IMG/VR virus record: IMGVR_UViG_3300032085_000079 | Location: 1-24,842 of that record | Reading direction: 5' to 3' (one strand) | Source of the DNA: a virus | DNA length: 24,842 nt | Shown here: in pieces, positions 1 to 5,557 of the stretch | Position numbering within the stretch: the first letter of the stretch is position 1 | How the letters are laid out: every line of letters begins with the position of its first letter | Translations under genes and position numbers: made by a program | The notes under the pieces: generated by a model | Databases searched by the model: none | Told to the model about the DNA's origin: nothing | Seen by the model: only the letters and a program-made list of their open reading frames with translations

Positions 1-2
1 AC

Positions 3-554
3 GCAAAATCTAATGCAAAAAAACAAGGAGATAATATTTTAAATATTGGCTCTATGGTGCATAAGTTTTGTGAGATGTGGTTAAAGGGAGAGAAATTTAC
101 TGACCCTGAAGACCCTATTATAAAAGGTTGCTTTGAAAAGTTTAAGAGATTTTGGACAAAACATAAACTAAAAGTTATTGAGTCTGAAAAAATACTTTAC
201 TCTGAAAGAGGGTATTGTGGAACTTTAGATTTAGTAGCCAAAGATTCAGAGAATAATCTATGGTTAATAGATATAAAGACTTCTAAAGGTGTGTTTATTA
301 ATATGGTACACCAACTTCACGGATATAAGTTGGCATATGAAGAACAAACTGGAAAGAAAATAAATAAGATGTATTTAGTTCGACTTCCTAAAGATAGTGG
401 AGATTTTGAAGCTAGACACATTTTATATAAAAAGGAACACTTGAAAGCATTTCTAGGATTATTGAGTTGTCATAAATCCGAGTTAATGTTTAACGAGCAA
501 GTACGAAAATATAATCAACTAAAACGAGGAACAAAAAATGTATCAAAAAAATAA
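3..554 (+). CDS. PD-(D/E)XK (RecB/Cas4-like) nuclease, 5' end outside window
   Basis: Probable phage exonuclease of the RecB-like PD-(D/E)XK superfamily, likely acting in recombination or DNA processing. Counting from the internal Met at position 54, the core is visible: GTLDLVAK (Asp59), then LIDIKTSK (Asp73, Lys75), then a QLHGY motif (Gln87, Tyr91). This matches the D...DxK...QxxxY order of RecB-type nucleases. The frame stays open from 54 back to the window edge, encoding AKSNAKKQGDNILNIGS before that Met. This looks like the conserved helix ahead of the GxxVH motif, so the Met at 54 is internal and the gene starts beyond the window. The 3' end overlaps the next gene by 17 nt. The partner with an SSB-like tip just downstream fits a DNA-metabolism role. 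The superfamily is confident; the exact substrate is not known. Confidence 0.85.
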   Translation, partial: AKSNAKKQGDNILNIGSMVHKFCEMWLKGEKFTDPEDPIIKGCFEKFKRFWTKHKLKVIESEKILYSERGYCGTLDLVAKDSENNLWLIDIKTSKGVFINMVHQLHGYKLAYEEQTGKKINKMYLVRLPKDSGDFEARHILYKKEHLKAFLGLLSCHKSELMFNEQVRKYNQLKRGTKNVSKK

Positions 555-981
555 ATTTGATTTACCCTTTTGTGGTTTATCAATGCGATTATTTCCAACT
601 GGAAATCAGAGTCCAAAGTACGAGTATAGTGGAGAAGCAAGTAAAGTTAAATTTACTTGCAGCTTAACTAAAAGAAAGTATAGCCTATCACAAGTTAATG
701 ATTGGTTTTTGACTCCTGAAGTTCAGAAATATAGTAAAGCTGGATATGTTATGAAATACATGACTAAAACCCAAGAGATGAATAATCCACCTAAATATGC
801 AAAAAGTAATTTAGAGCAGATTATTTGTTTGGGTATGGTTAAGCCATATGTACCTCAACCTAATGTAGATGGCATGAAACCTATTAGTCAATCCATGCCA
901 CCTCATGCTCAACAATTTGCACCAGACCATGCACAACCAGTTGAGAAAATGTCTGATATGGATGATGAGATACCATTTTAA
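538..981 (+). CDS. DNA-metabolism protein with SSB-like acidic C-terminal tip
   Basis: 147 aa protein of unknown family. The C-terminus reads DMDDEIPF, closely matching the acidic tip of bacterial SSB (E. coli ends MDFDDDIPF), which docks SSB partners such as exonucleases, RecO and PriA. The body has basic and aromatic segments followed by a Pro/Gln-rich flexible linker (about residues 105-135) before the tip, the same layout as SSB. I cannot recognise an OB fold from sequence alone. The start is ATG 538 with a GAGG site about 8 nt upstream, overlapping the nuclease gene by 17 nt, so the two are probably co-translated. It could be a phage ssDNA-binding protein or a recombination mediator. The tip is seen; the function is inferred. 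Confidence 0.75.
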   Translation: MYQKNKFDLPFCGLSMRLFPTGNQSPKYEYSGEASKVKFTCSLTKRKYSLSQVNDWFLTPEVQKYSKAGYVMKYMTKTQEMNNPPKYAKSNLEQIICLGMVKPYVPQPNVDGMKPISQSMPPHAQQFAPDHAQPVEKMSDMDDEIPF

Positions 982-983
982 TT

Positions 984-1181
984 ATGACAAAAGAACTTAT
1001 TAGCGAGATTAACCAATTAAAACGTGATCTCGCTTTTAAGAGAGAAGAACTACAAGCGATGTATATGGAACATAAAGGATTAAGTAAAAAGATAGATTCT
1101 TTAGAAAAAGAAAACCATAGTTATAAACAACAAATAAAACAATTAGAAAAAGAAGCAGAGGAGATGTTATTATACCCATGA
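984..1181 (+). CDS. Small coiled-coil protein, unknown function
   Basis: 65 aa, almost entirely charged and helical. Leu/Ile residues recur in heptad-like spacing (LISEINQLKRDL, IDSLEKEN, IKQLEKEAEEM), predicting a dimeric or trimeric coiled coil. It starts 2 nt after the preceding stop without a strong ribosome binding site, so it probably relies on coupling. Its stop lies in an ATGA overlap (1178-1181) with the following lipoprotein gene. No family is recognised. Confidence 0.65.
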   Translation: MTKELISEINQLKRDLAFKREELQAMYMEHKGLSKKIDSLEKENHSYKQQIKQLEKEAEEMLLYP

Positions 1182-1333
1182 TTATATTTGGAAAAACTAT
1201 TCATAGAAAATATGTAAAAGTGATTGCAGTTGTATTATGTATATTTATATCTGTAATACTAATGTCTTGTAATAAATTAGAATTTGACCCTACAACAACT
1301 ACAATTAAATATATGTTAAAGGAGAAGAAATGA
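1178..1333 (+). CDS. Small lipoprotein (51 aa)
   Basis: A 51-codon gene starting in the ATGA overlap with the upstream coiled-coil gene (1178-1181) and ending in a second ATGA overlap (1330-1333) with the downstream gene. The N-terminus is basic (residues 6-14, KTIHRKYVK), followed by a hydrophobic stretch (VIAVVLCIFISVILM). Then comes a lipobox LMSC with Cys31 followed by Asn, consistent with signal peptidase II cleavage and lipidation. The mature part is about 21 residues with a TTTT run and a basic tail. A GAGGAG lies about 14 nt upstream of the ATG, rather distant. Exact nesting between two genes supports a real gene. It could be a surface or periplasmic lipoprotein such as a superinfection-exclusion factor, or an Rz1-like spanin. 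It lacks the Pro richness usual for Rz1, and its place in the presumed early operon argues against lysis. Confidence 0.7.
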   Translation: MIIFGKTIHRKYVKVIAVVLCIFISVILMSCNKLEFDPTTTTIKYMLKEKK

Positions 1334-1656
1334 ATTTAAGTGAACAACTATATAAGAAACTAGAAGAAGCATCTAAAGAATGGGCAGAGTGGCAAAAGAA
1401 AGTAATTATTTTAGATGAGGGAAAAAAAGCAGTATTTTCTGCGTGTGTAATTAAACATAAAAAATTAGTTAAAACAATGAGTGAAGCAGAACACGAAGCA
1501 CGAGTAGATAAAGACTATAAAATGATTGTTGAACAATATGCAGAAACAGAAAAGGAATTAATTAAAGCTAGATACAGATATGCCAATATAGACAGATATG
1601 TTAGTTTGAAACAATCTGAATTAAAAAGAGATATAGCTTTAAATAGTAAAGTTTAA
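1330..1656 (+). CDS. Conserved-looking phage protein, alpha-helical, unknown function
   Basis: 108 aa, charged and strongly helical, with Lys and Glu dominating. No catalytic motif or membrane segment is visible. The segment SEAEHEARVDKDYKMIVEQY followed by KARYRYANIDRYVSLKQSE resembles small helical proteins common in phage replication and recombination clusters, but I cannot name a family. The start is well fixed: an AAAGGAG site ends 6 nt before ATG 1330, and the start overlaps the lipoprotein stop in ATGA. It is the last gene of the plus-strand operon before the convergent junction. Confidence 0.75.
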   Translation: MNLSEQLYKKLEEASKEWAEWQKKVIILDEGKKAVFSACVIKHKKLVKTMSEAEHEARVDKDYKMIVEQYAETEKELIKARYRYANIDRYVSLKQSELKRDIALNSKV

Positions 1657-1662
1657 CAAAAT

Positions 1663-1710
1663 TCTACTAACGAGAATTAGGTTTGCTCCTCTTGTTTATC
1701 AGTTAGTAGA
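1663..1710 (+). other. Inverted repeat in the convergent junction
   Basis: TCTACTAAC (1663-1671) and GTTAGTAGA (1702-1710) form a perfect 9-bp stem around a 30-nt loop just after the plus-strand operon. A second imperfect hairpin (about 1713-1738; core TCATTA/TAATGA) follows directly. Together with the terminator hairpin, the junction holds three hairpins in about 110 bp. They may stabilise transcript ends or hold a protein-binding site. Confidence 0.4.
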
Positions 1711-1739
1711 TAAAGTCATTAGGGAGACTTAATGATTTG

Positions 1740-1774
1740 CTGGGGTGGTTTGCTCTCTCTTTCCACCCTAGTTT
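1740..1774 (+). terminator. Probable intrinsic terminator between convergent operons
   Basis: The arm 1740-1748 (CTGGGGTGG) pairs with 1763-1771 (CCACCCTAG) as a 9-bp stem with one G-T wobble and a 14-nt pyrimidine-rich loop, followed by TTT. The U tract is short, so strength is uncertain. It lies where the plus-strand operon (ending 1656) and the minus-strand operon (ending 1773) meet, and overlaps the last stop codon of the latter, so it may act in both directions. Confidence 0.55.
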
Positions 1775-2018
1775 AATGTCTAGTTACATCAAAATATTTT
1801 AAATCTGTATCTTCGTGGATTCCTGTATAAGAGTATTCAAAGTTAATTAAATCAACATCTCCTCGTTTTTTAATTTCTGCAATCATGTCATTAACTTTAG
1901 GAAAGTTTGGGTAGGTATCTATAAACTTAAAATTAACAAAACTACCATAAGGATTGTTATTTGTTTCTAATTGTAATTCTAAATCTGTGATTACTGCATC
2001 AACTTTTATTTTGTCCAT
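1773..2018 (-). CDS. Hypothetical protein (81 aa), last gene of late operon
   Basis: 81 aa, acidic, with alternating hydrophobic residues (FVNFKFIDTY, LINFEYSYTGI) that suggest a small alpha/beta fold. No family is recognised. It has no signal peptide or membrane segment. It starts 9 nt after the holin-like stop with only a weak AGAAG-type upstream sequence, so coupling is likely. It is the most distal gene of the minus-strand transcript, ending inside the terminator hairpin. Confidence 0.6.
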   Translation of the reverse strand: MDKIKVDAVITDLELQLETNNNPYGSFVNFKFIDTYPNFPKVNDMIAEIKKRGDVDLINFEYSYTGIHEDTDLKYFDVTRH

Positions 2019-2027
2019 TCGGACATA

Positions 2028-2393
2028 TTACTTCTTTTTGTTTCTGTTTAAAACCTTATCTGTCATTTTAGTTGAGAATGTTGCTGTGAAGACGATAATT
2101 ACGAGATACCATACTGAATCTGGGAGATCGTTTATGATTCTTACCCATTCTTCAAAGTTATCTCTAGTGCTTTCAAACCAGCCTGTACTTAACATTGATA
2201 TAAGCCATACCATTAATATTTCGTCTTTCCAACTTTTATCTTGGCTTTTAATTCTTGTTATATCAACATCTTTAGCAGCTTCTATTTCTGCTGCTCTAAT
2301 TGTTTTAACTTTTTCTGCTTTGTGTTTAAAATGGTCAGTTACTTTACCAACTGCTAATTTTGTAAGTGGGTTATTTAATAAACCTAAAATCAT
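2028..2393 (-). CDS. Putative holin (GTA-type holin-like membrane protein)
   Basis: 121 aa. A basic, helical N-terminal half (LTKLAVGKVTDHFKHKAEKV) is followed by two hydrophobic segments, about residues 57-70 (EILMVWLISMLSTGWF) and 93-108 (SVWYLVIIVFTATF), and a basic tail ending NRNKKK. The motif SWKDEILMVW and the LPDSVWY before the last segment resemble the gene-transfer-agent type 3TM holin family. This role fits the nearby endolysin (4439-4921) and the XhlA-like protein. There is no Shine-Dalgarno sequence before the ATG; it overlaps the stop of a 26-codon upstream reading frame (ATGA), suggesting coupling. It could instead be another small inner-membrane protein. Confidence 0.5.
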   Translation of the reverse strand: MILGLLNNPLTKLAVGKVTDHFKHKAEKVKTIRAAEIEAAKDVDITRIKSQDKSWKDEILMVWLISMLSTGWFESTRDNFEEWVRIINDLPDSVWYLVIIVFTATFSTKMTDKVLNRNKKK

Positions 2394-2470
2394 AAACTAT
2401 TACTTGTTAAATAAATTAATGTTGTCCAGTATAACATAAGAATTGAATAAATTAAATAAGTGAAGTTCAT
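2390..2470 (-). CDS. Possible 26 aa membrane microprotein upstream of holin
   Basis: A 26-codon frame encoding a mostly hydrophobic peptide (MNFTYLIYSILMLYW then TTLIYLTSNSL) that would form one membrane span. Its stop overlaps the holin-like start in an ATGA, and the holin-like gene has no ribosome binding site of its own, so translation through this frame would explain how it is expressed. An AAGGA lies 13 nt upstream, which is far. It could be an antiholin-like regulator or simply a coupling leader. Short length and AT-rich context make chance a real possibility. Confidence 0.35.
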   Translation of the reverse strand: MNFTYLIYSILMLYWTTLIYLTSNSL

Positions 2471-2486
2471 AGATGCTTCATATTCC

Positions 2487-2729
2487 TTATTTTTTATTTT
2501 GCAATAATTCTTTCTGTAATTCGCAATAGTGGATAATCTTATCCAAATCTTCGACTCCATTTTTTTTATCGAATCTGCAAATATATTTAATTATACAACC
2601 CTGAATAAATGATAGGTTATTCTTTGAAATAAACTCGATTGGTTGGATTTTAAAGTTAGTGTAGTGGCTACCCCCTATTTGCTTCTCAGTAGCTTTCTCT
2701 GTGGCTCTCTGTGGCTTTAAACTAGACAA
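2487..2729 (-). CDS. DUF3310 protein (SaV-like)
   Basis: 80 aa. The signature is clear: IGGSHYTNFKIQPIEFI, then SFIQGCIIKYICRF, then GVEDLDKIIHYCELQ. This is the order G-G-x-H-Y...Q-P-x-E...A/G-x-IKY-x-x-R...D-L-x-K-A/I-x-x-Y of DUF3310, a small phage protein family often found near nucleotide-metabolism genes; its biochemical role is unsettled. The predicted start is TTG (2727-2729), since no ATG lies upstream in frame; an AGG sits about 6 nt before it. It overlaps the phosphoesterase gene by 8 nt. Confidence 0.85.
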   Translation of the reverse strand: MSSLKPQRATEKATEKQIGGSHYTNFKIQPIEFISKNNLSFIQGCIIKYICRFDKKNGVEDLDKIIHYCELQKELLQNKK

Positions 2730-3426
2730 TTTTACCTATCCACTCCCCTTTATTGTTTAAAACCATAGGGTATAACATAGGTTGTCCATTTATTATAGCA
2801 CCAGTACCTATTACGAATCTTAATCGAAAATTTTTTGAGTAGCCAAAGGCAAGTGAACTTTGTTTCGTCAAGCAACCACATTGTAAAGACCAAACAAGAT
2901 TATCAGGATTGCTAAAATATTGGATATTGAACTTACTGTGAAAATGGAACTGGCAAACATTTTTACCATACTGCATCGCTAATTTAAGACCATCTGCTGA
3001 CATGCCATGTGTAAAGTAACACTCTGATCCATTACTTAATTTTAAGTTTAAATCTTCTACCCACTTCCAACCACTATCTACTTCTAAAAACTCATTGTAT
3101 GATCTTAAATAGGCTCTTGGCATACCATGTTTTAATGCTTTTCTATAAATTAATGATGAATGATTTGAATGTAGTATTGTCATTTTAGGAAATATCTTTT
3201 TTAATTCCCATATATATTTTTTAGATTGTCTTAACTCATCTCCAGCACTAGGTAAATCTGGGTCGCTATCATGAAATGATAATGCGTGTTTATCAAGTTC
3301 ATCTCCACCACATAAAATATAATCTGGTTTTATTTTTTTTTGTAGTGCTTTTAAAAAATCAAATGCTTGTGGGTGGTGGTAGGGAATATGTAAGTCAGAT
3401 ATACAAAGGATTGATTTATAACTCAT
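2722..3426 (-). CDS. Calcineurin-like metallophosphoesterase
   Basis: 234 aa, close to the usual size for single-domain phage metallophosphatases. The metal-binding motifs are in order: SDLH (Asp11, His13), CGGDELD (Asp42), SNHS (Asn88, His89, replacing the usual GNHD), THG (His140), and FHFHSK (His161, His163, in place of GHTH). The fold and metal site are well supported; the substrate could be nucleic acid, a nucleotide or a phosphoprotein. It starts at ATG 3426, follows the XhlA-like gene after a short gap and overlaps DUF3310. Its placement inside the lysis region is common in marine phage genomes but unexplained. Confidence 0.85.
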   Translation of the reverse strand: MSYKSILCISDLHIPYHHPQAFDFLKALQKKIKPDYILCGGDELDKHALSFHDSDPDLPSAGDELRQSKKYIWELKKIFPKMTILHSNHSSLIYRKALKHGMPRAYLRSYNEFLEVDSGWKWVEDLNLKLSNGSECYFTHGMSADGLKLAMQYGKNVCQFHFHSKFNIQYFSNPDNLVWSLQCGCLTKQSSLAFGYSKNFRLRFVIGTGAIINGQPMLYPMVLNNKGEWIGKIV

Positions 3427-3445
3427 ACAAGTTATTGTTGTATAA

Positions 3446-3676
3446 CTATTTAGAGAAAATGTAAAGTATTTGGGTCAAGAACACGATTGCTACTGTACCG
3501 ACTCCATAAATTAACCAAGATGTAAGTTTATCAAATTTAGAATCAATCTTATCTATATCTTCGTGCATATGTTTTAGATGATTTGTTTTTATAATTTTTA
3601 TTTCTCTAGTTAAACCTTTGATATGACCATACAAGGCTACAATGTGTTCTCCAGTAGTTCTAGGATTCTTACTCAT
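3446..3676 (-). CDS. XhlA-like small membrane protein
   Basis: 76 aa with an N-terminal conserved-looking TTGEHIVALYGHIKGL segment, a helical, coiled-coil-prone middle (DIDKIDSKFDKLTSW), and one C-terminal transmembrane span (about residues 56-73, LIYGVGTVAIVFLTQILY). The coil-then-single-span layout and size match the haemolysin XhlA family, linked in Bacillus prophages to lysis, and it fits the nearby endolysin. The start is in an ATGA overlap with the upstream gene. The family assignment is by architecture only. Confidence 0.6.
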   Translation of the reverse strand: MSKNPRTTGEHIVALYGHIKGLTREIKIIKTNHLKHMHEDIDKIDSKFDKLTSWLIYGVGTVAIVFLTQILYIFSK

Positions 3677-3918
3677 TTCTTTCTCTTTTTTCTTAAATCT
3701 GTATCGTGTTTTCTTGATCCACGCAGAAATGAATTTACTCTACCCATAGACCAAGAAGCCATAGATGTTTTTGGTCTTGACCCAGAAGAAAGAAAAGCAC
3801 CTTGTCCTCTACGATATACTTTTTTTAATGTGCCTAATGTAATATTTTTTCTGTTTTTTGCTTTATTTCTTAAAATAGTAACAACTCTAGCAGATAAAGG
3901 TTTTCTTCTAACAGCCAT
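3673..3918 (-). CDS. Small basic phage protein (81 aa)
   Basis: 81 aa, very rich in Arg and Lys, ending KKRKK. A conserved-looking core reads KKVYRRGQGAFLSSGSRP then MASWSMGRVNSFLRG. This resembles a short domain (DUF5824-type, from memory) seen in phages and large viruses; I am not certain of the name. It starts in a TAATG overlap with the preceding gene and ends in an ATGA overlap with the XhlA-like gene. It is the last of five consecutive small basic proteins. A nucleic-acid-binding role is plausible from charge but not shown. Confidence 0.7.
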   Translation of the reverse strand: MAVRRKPLSARVVTILRNKAKNRKNITLGTLKKVYRRGQGAFLSSGSRPKTSMASWSMGRVNSFLRGSRKHDTDLRKKRKK

Positions 3919-4091
3919 TATTTGTACCTCGCAGCAAACATTGATCTTGGTATTCTTTGACCTTTTTTATATGCTTCTGACATAGCCTTGATAAGACTTG
4001 CTCTAGCTGATCTTTTACCACCTTTAAGACCTGATAAATACTTTTTAGGAATTTTTGTTTTTTTATCTTTTGAAACTCTACGTCTTTTCAT
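3918..4091 (-). CDS. Small basic phage protein (57 aa)
   Basis: A 57-codon gene. The product begins MKRRRVSKDKKTKIPKKY and continues LSGLKGGKRSARASLIKAMSEAYKKGQRIPRSM, with about a third of residues basic. The DKKTxxPKKYLSGL motif followed by a KRSARA helix and Tyr-Lys-Lys-Gly looks like a small family I have seen in marine phages, but I cannot name it securely. The stop forms TAATG with the downstream gene and the start forms ATGA with the upstream stop, so it is locked between two neighbours in a third frame. This nesting is the best evidence that it is translated. Confidence 0.7.
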   Translation of the reverse strand: MKRRRVSKDKKTKIPKKYLSGLKGGKRSARASLIKAMSEAYKKGQRIPRSMFAARYK

Positions 4092-4270
4092 TTTCCTACA
4101 CTCCTCATAGCTTTAGTATGTGCAGAAGAAAAAGTAGCACCTTTTTTCATGGCTCTTGCCATTGATCGCATATGTTTAAGTGAGTGATGTCTTGCATGTG
4201 CTTTCATAGTCTTTTGTTGTCTTGGTTTAAGACCTTTAATGATTCCTGTGATTGATGCTACTTTAACCAT
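4088..4270 (-). CDS. Small basic His-rich phage protein (60 aa)
   Basis: 60 aa, strongly basic with six His. The C-terminal half carries HHSLKHMRSMARAMKKG then TFSSAHTKAMRSVGK, a pattern (HxxKHMxxMxxxMxxGxxFxxAHxxAMxxVGK) typical of a conserved small protein, function unknown to me. The start codon directly follows the stop of the 22 aa frame (TAA then ATG) and the stop overlaps the next gene in ATGA. The clustered His residues could bind metal; this is conjecture. Confidence 0.65.
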   Translation of the reverse strand: MVKVASITGIIKGLKPRQQKTMKAHARHHSLKHMRSMARAMKKGATFSSAHTKAMRSVGK

Positions 4271-4339
4271 TTACTTCTTTCTATTCTTTTTTTTTTTCTT
4301 TTTTTTCTTCTTAGGTTTCATACTGTATCCATAAGCCAT
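4271..4339 (-). CDS. Possible 22 aa polylysine microprotein
   Basis: A 22-codon frame encoding MAYGYSMKPKK followed by an almost unbroken lysine run and NRKK; 13 of 22 residues are Lys or Arg. It starts 1 nt after the stop of the 29 aa gene and its own stop abuts the ATG of the 60 aa gene, so it fills the gap exactly. The mRNA is a long A-rich tract that could cause polymerase or ribosome slippage. There is no good ribosome binding site, so coupling would be needed. The aromatic head plus lysine tail suggests a nucleic-acid-binding peptide, if made. Confidence 0.45.
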   Translation of the reverse strand: MAYGYSMKPKKKKKKKKKNRKK

Positions 4340-4340
4340 A

Positions 4341-4430
4341 TTATTTTCTCGCTTTCTTTTTTTTCTTTTGTTTTTTCATAATAGCTTTTTGTAAAGCCAT
4401 TGGTAATTTCTTTTGTTTTTTAGTAAGCAT
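4341..4430 (-). CDS. Lysine-rich microprotein (29 aa)
   Basis: A 29-codon gene (product begins MLTKKQKKLPMALQKAIM and ends in a KKQKKKKK tract) with about half its residues Lys or Arg. Its best support is an AGGAG ribosome binding site 5 nt before the ATG, placed immediately after the endolysin stop (TAG, 4439-4441). It opens the five-gene stack of small basic proteins. Function unknown; binding to DNA, RNA or acidic proteins is possible from charge alone. Confidence 0.6.
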   Translation of the reverse strand: MLTKKQKKLPMALQKAIMKKQKKKKKARK

Positions 4431-4438
4431 ATCTTCTC

Positions 4439-4921
4439 CTAGTTTTGCATTTTACCACCAGACCATTTAGCTTCTGGTAAATTGTTTTTATATTCTCCAC
4501 CTGAATATGTCAAAACTTGTTTTCTATTAGAATCTTCTTTATAAGAACAATGAATCCAACCACTATTAGGCTCTCCCTCTTTCCAAAATTCTAAAATAAG
4601 TTGGTCAAAATTACAATTATTTTGAATCCATAAAGCTACTTGTAAGTTAGAAACTCCAGCAATCTCAAAGTCTGCTGCTTCTCCTAAACAATGTTGTGAT
4701 GTTGCTTTACTACCAATAGCTTCTGATAATTCAGGGCTTCTATATCCTGATGTGATAGTAACAGGCTTATCAAACTTTGCTCTTACAGGCTCTAGCACTT
4801 CATAACAAAGATCGCCTAAATTTTTAATCTCTCCACTACCAGCTTTATTAGTTATTCCTTTTCTAGTAGCAGTTTGGCTTTTCTCAAATTCTTCTAATGT
4901 AAAATGTTTTGATAATTGCAT
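4439..4921 (-). CDS. Endolysin, peptidase M15 (zinc D-Ala-D-Ala/L,D-type peptidase)
   Basis: 160 aa, a typical single-domain M15 endolysin length. It opens LSKHFTLEEFEKSQTA, the usual N-terminus of this group, then TITSGYRSPELSEAIG, then the zinc motif SQHCLGEAADFE (His77, Asp84), and SGWIHCSY (His124 as third ligand); Glu111 in LILEF is a candidate catalytic acid. These enzymes cut peptide cross-links in peptidoglycan. There is no signal peptide, so release needs a holin; candidates are the proteins at 2028-2393 and 3446-3676. Start ATG 4921; the lysine-rich microprotein gene follows with its own ribosome binding site. Confidence 0.9.
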   Translation of the reverse strand: MQLSKHFTLEEFEKSQTATRKGITNKAGSGEIKNLGDLCYEVLEPVRAKFDKPVTITSGYRSPELSEAIGSKATSQHCLGEAADFEIAGVSNLQVALWIQNNCNFDQLILEFWKEGEPNSGWIHCSYKEDSNRKQVLTYSGGEYKNNLPEAKWSGGKMQN

Positions 4922-4927
4922 AATACT

Positions 4928-5557
4928 TTAATTATATAATTTTTTAAAGTTATGTGGAAGTCCTAAATGTAATCTACCATCATATATATTCTTTTTTGAA
5001 TTTGTTGTTTTTATATCATTATAATGTAAAAATACTTGACAACAAGAGTTACCATGAAATTTTTTTCTCCAATGTTCTAATTCACAACCTCTATAAACCA
5101 ATATATCTCCAGCTTTTAAATCAACTTTAATACCTTTTTTACCTAAATCTCCTGATGGCTCTAAATATATTGACCAGTTATTACCTCCTAAATTCATTGT
5201 GCAAGATATTTCACAGCTAAATCTATCTTTATGTCTTTTTAATACATCTCCTTTTTTATATATTCTTGCATAAGTGTAAGATGGTTGTAATTTTAATTGT
5301 GTTACTTTTTCCATAACTGGCTGACATTTTAATAATAAAGTTTCCATAACAATATCGGAGTAATGAGAATAAGTATTTGGTATCATACCATCACTTGGCT
5401 CATACAAACCTAGCATACTTTCAAATGGAGAAATAAATTTTTCTTTTAAACAAGTATCATAAACTTGTTTTTTCATTAAAAAATAATTGTATATAAAATT
5501 TGCCATATCTTTAGAGATAACATTTTTAACTATTGCATATTTTTTTTTTTTAAACAT
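4928..5557 (-). CDS. 2OG-Fe(II) oxygenase family protein (A)
   Basis: 209 aa. The HxD motif is visible as RHKDRFSCEIS (His109, Asp111), followed by MNLGGNNWSIYLEPSG, a GDILVYRG turn (about 150-157), and the distal iron ligand His162 in LEHWRKKFHG, then CQVFLHYN. This is the double-stranded beta-helix order of a prolyl-4-hydroxylase-like enzyme using 2-oxoglutarate, O2 and Fe(II). The Arg normally 10-12 residues after the distal His is not obvious, so cosubstrate binding may use another residue. The substrate is unknown. It overlaps oxygenase B by 8 nt and lies 6 nt upstream of the endolysin gene. Confidence 0.85.
   Translation of the reverse strand: MFKKKKYAIVKNVISKDMANFIYNYFLMKKQVYDTCLKEKFISPFESMLGLYEPSDGMIPNTYSHYSDIVMETLLLKCQPVMEKVTQLKLQPSYTYARIYKKGDVLKRHKDRFSCEISCTMNLGGNNWSIYLEPSGDLGKKGIKVDLKAGDILVYRGCELEHWRKKFHGNSCCQVFLHYNDIKTTNSKKNIYDGRLHLGLPHNFKKLYN

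Noticed and set aside
2428-2436. TGTTATACT on the minus strand, an extended -10-like element upstream of the holin-like gene
   Set aside because: No -35 element, lies within an AT-rich stretch where such matches are frequent, and would give a leader without a ribosome binding site. Too weak to list as a promoter.
1954-2439. 161-codon plus-strand open frame opposite the holin-like gene
   Set aside because: It is a shadow: it lies antisense over two supported minus-strand genes, has no ribosome binding site or recognisable domain, and its hydrophobic composition follows from reading AT-rich DNA backwards.
3623-3985. 120-codon plus-strand open frame rich in Phe and Leu
   Set aside because: Antisense shadow of Lys-rich genes: AAA/AAG codons read backwards give Phe and Leu, imitating a membrane protein. 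No ribosome binding site.
4287-4310. Long T-rich tract on the plus strand as a rho-independent terminator
   Set aside because: No GC-rich hairpin precedes it on either strand; it is explained by the lysine codons of the 22 aa frame.
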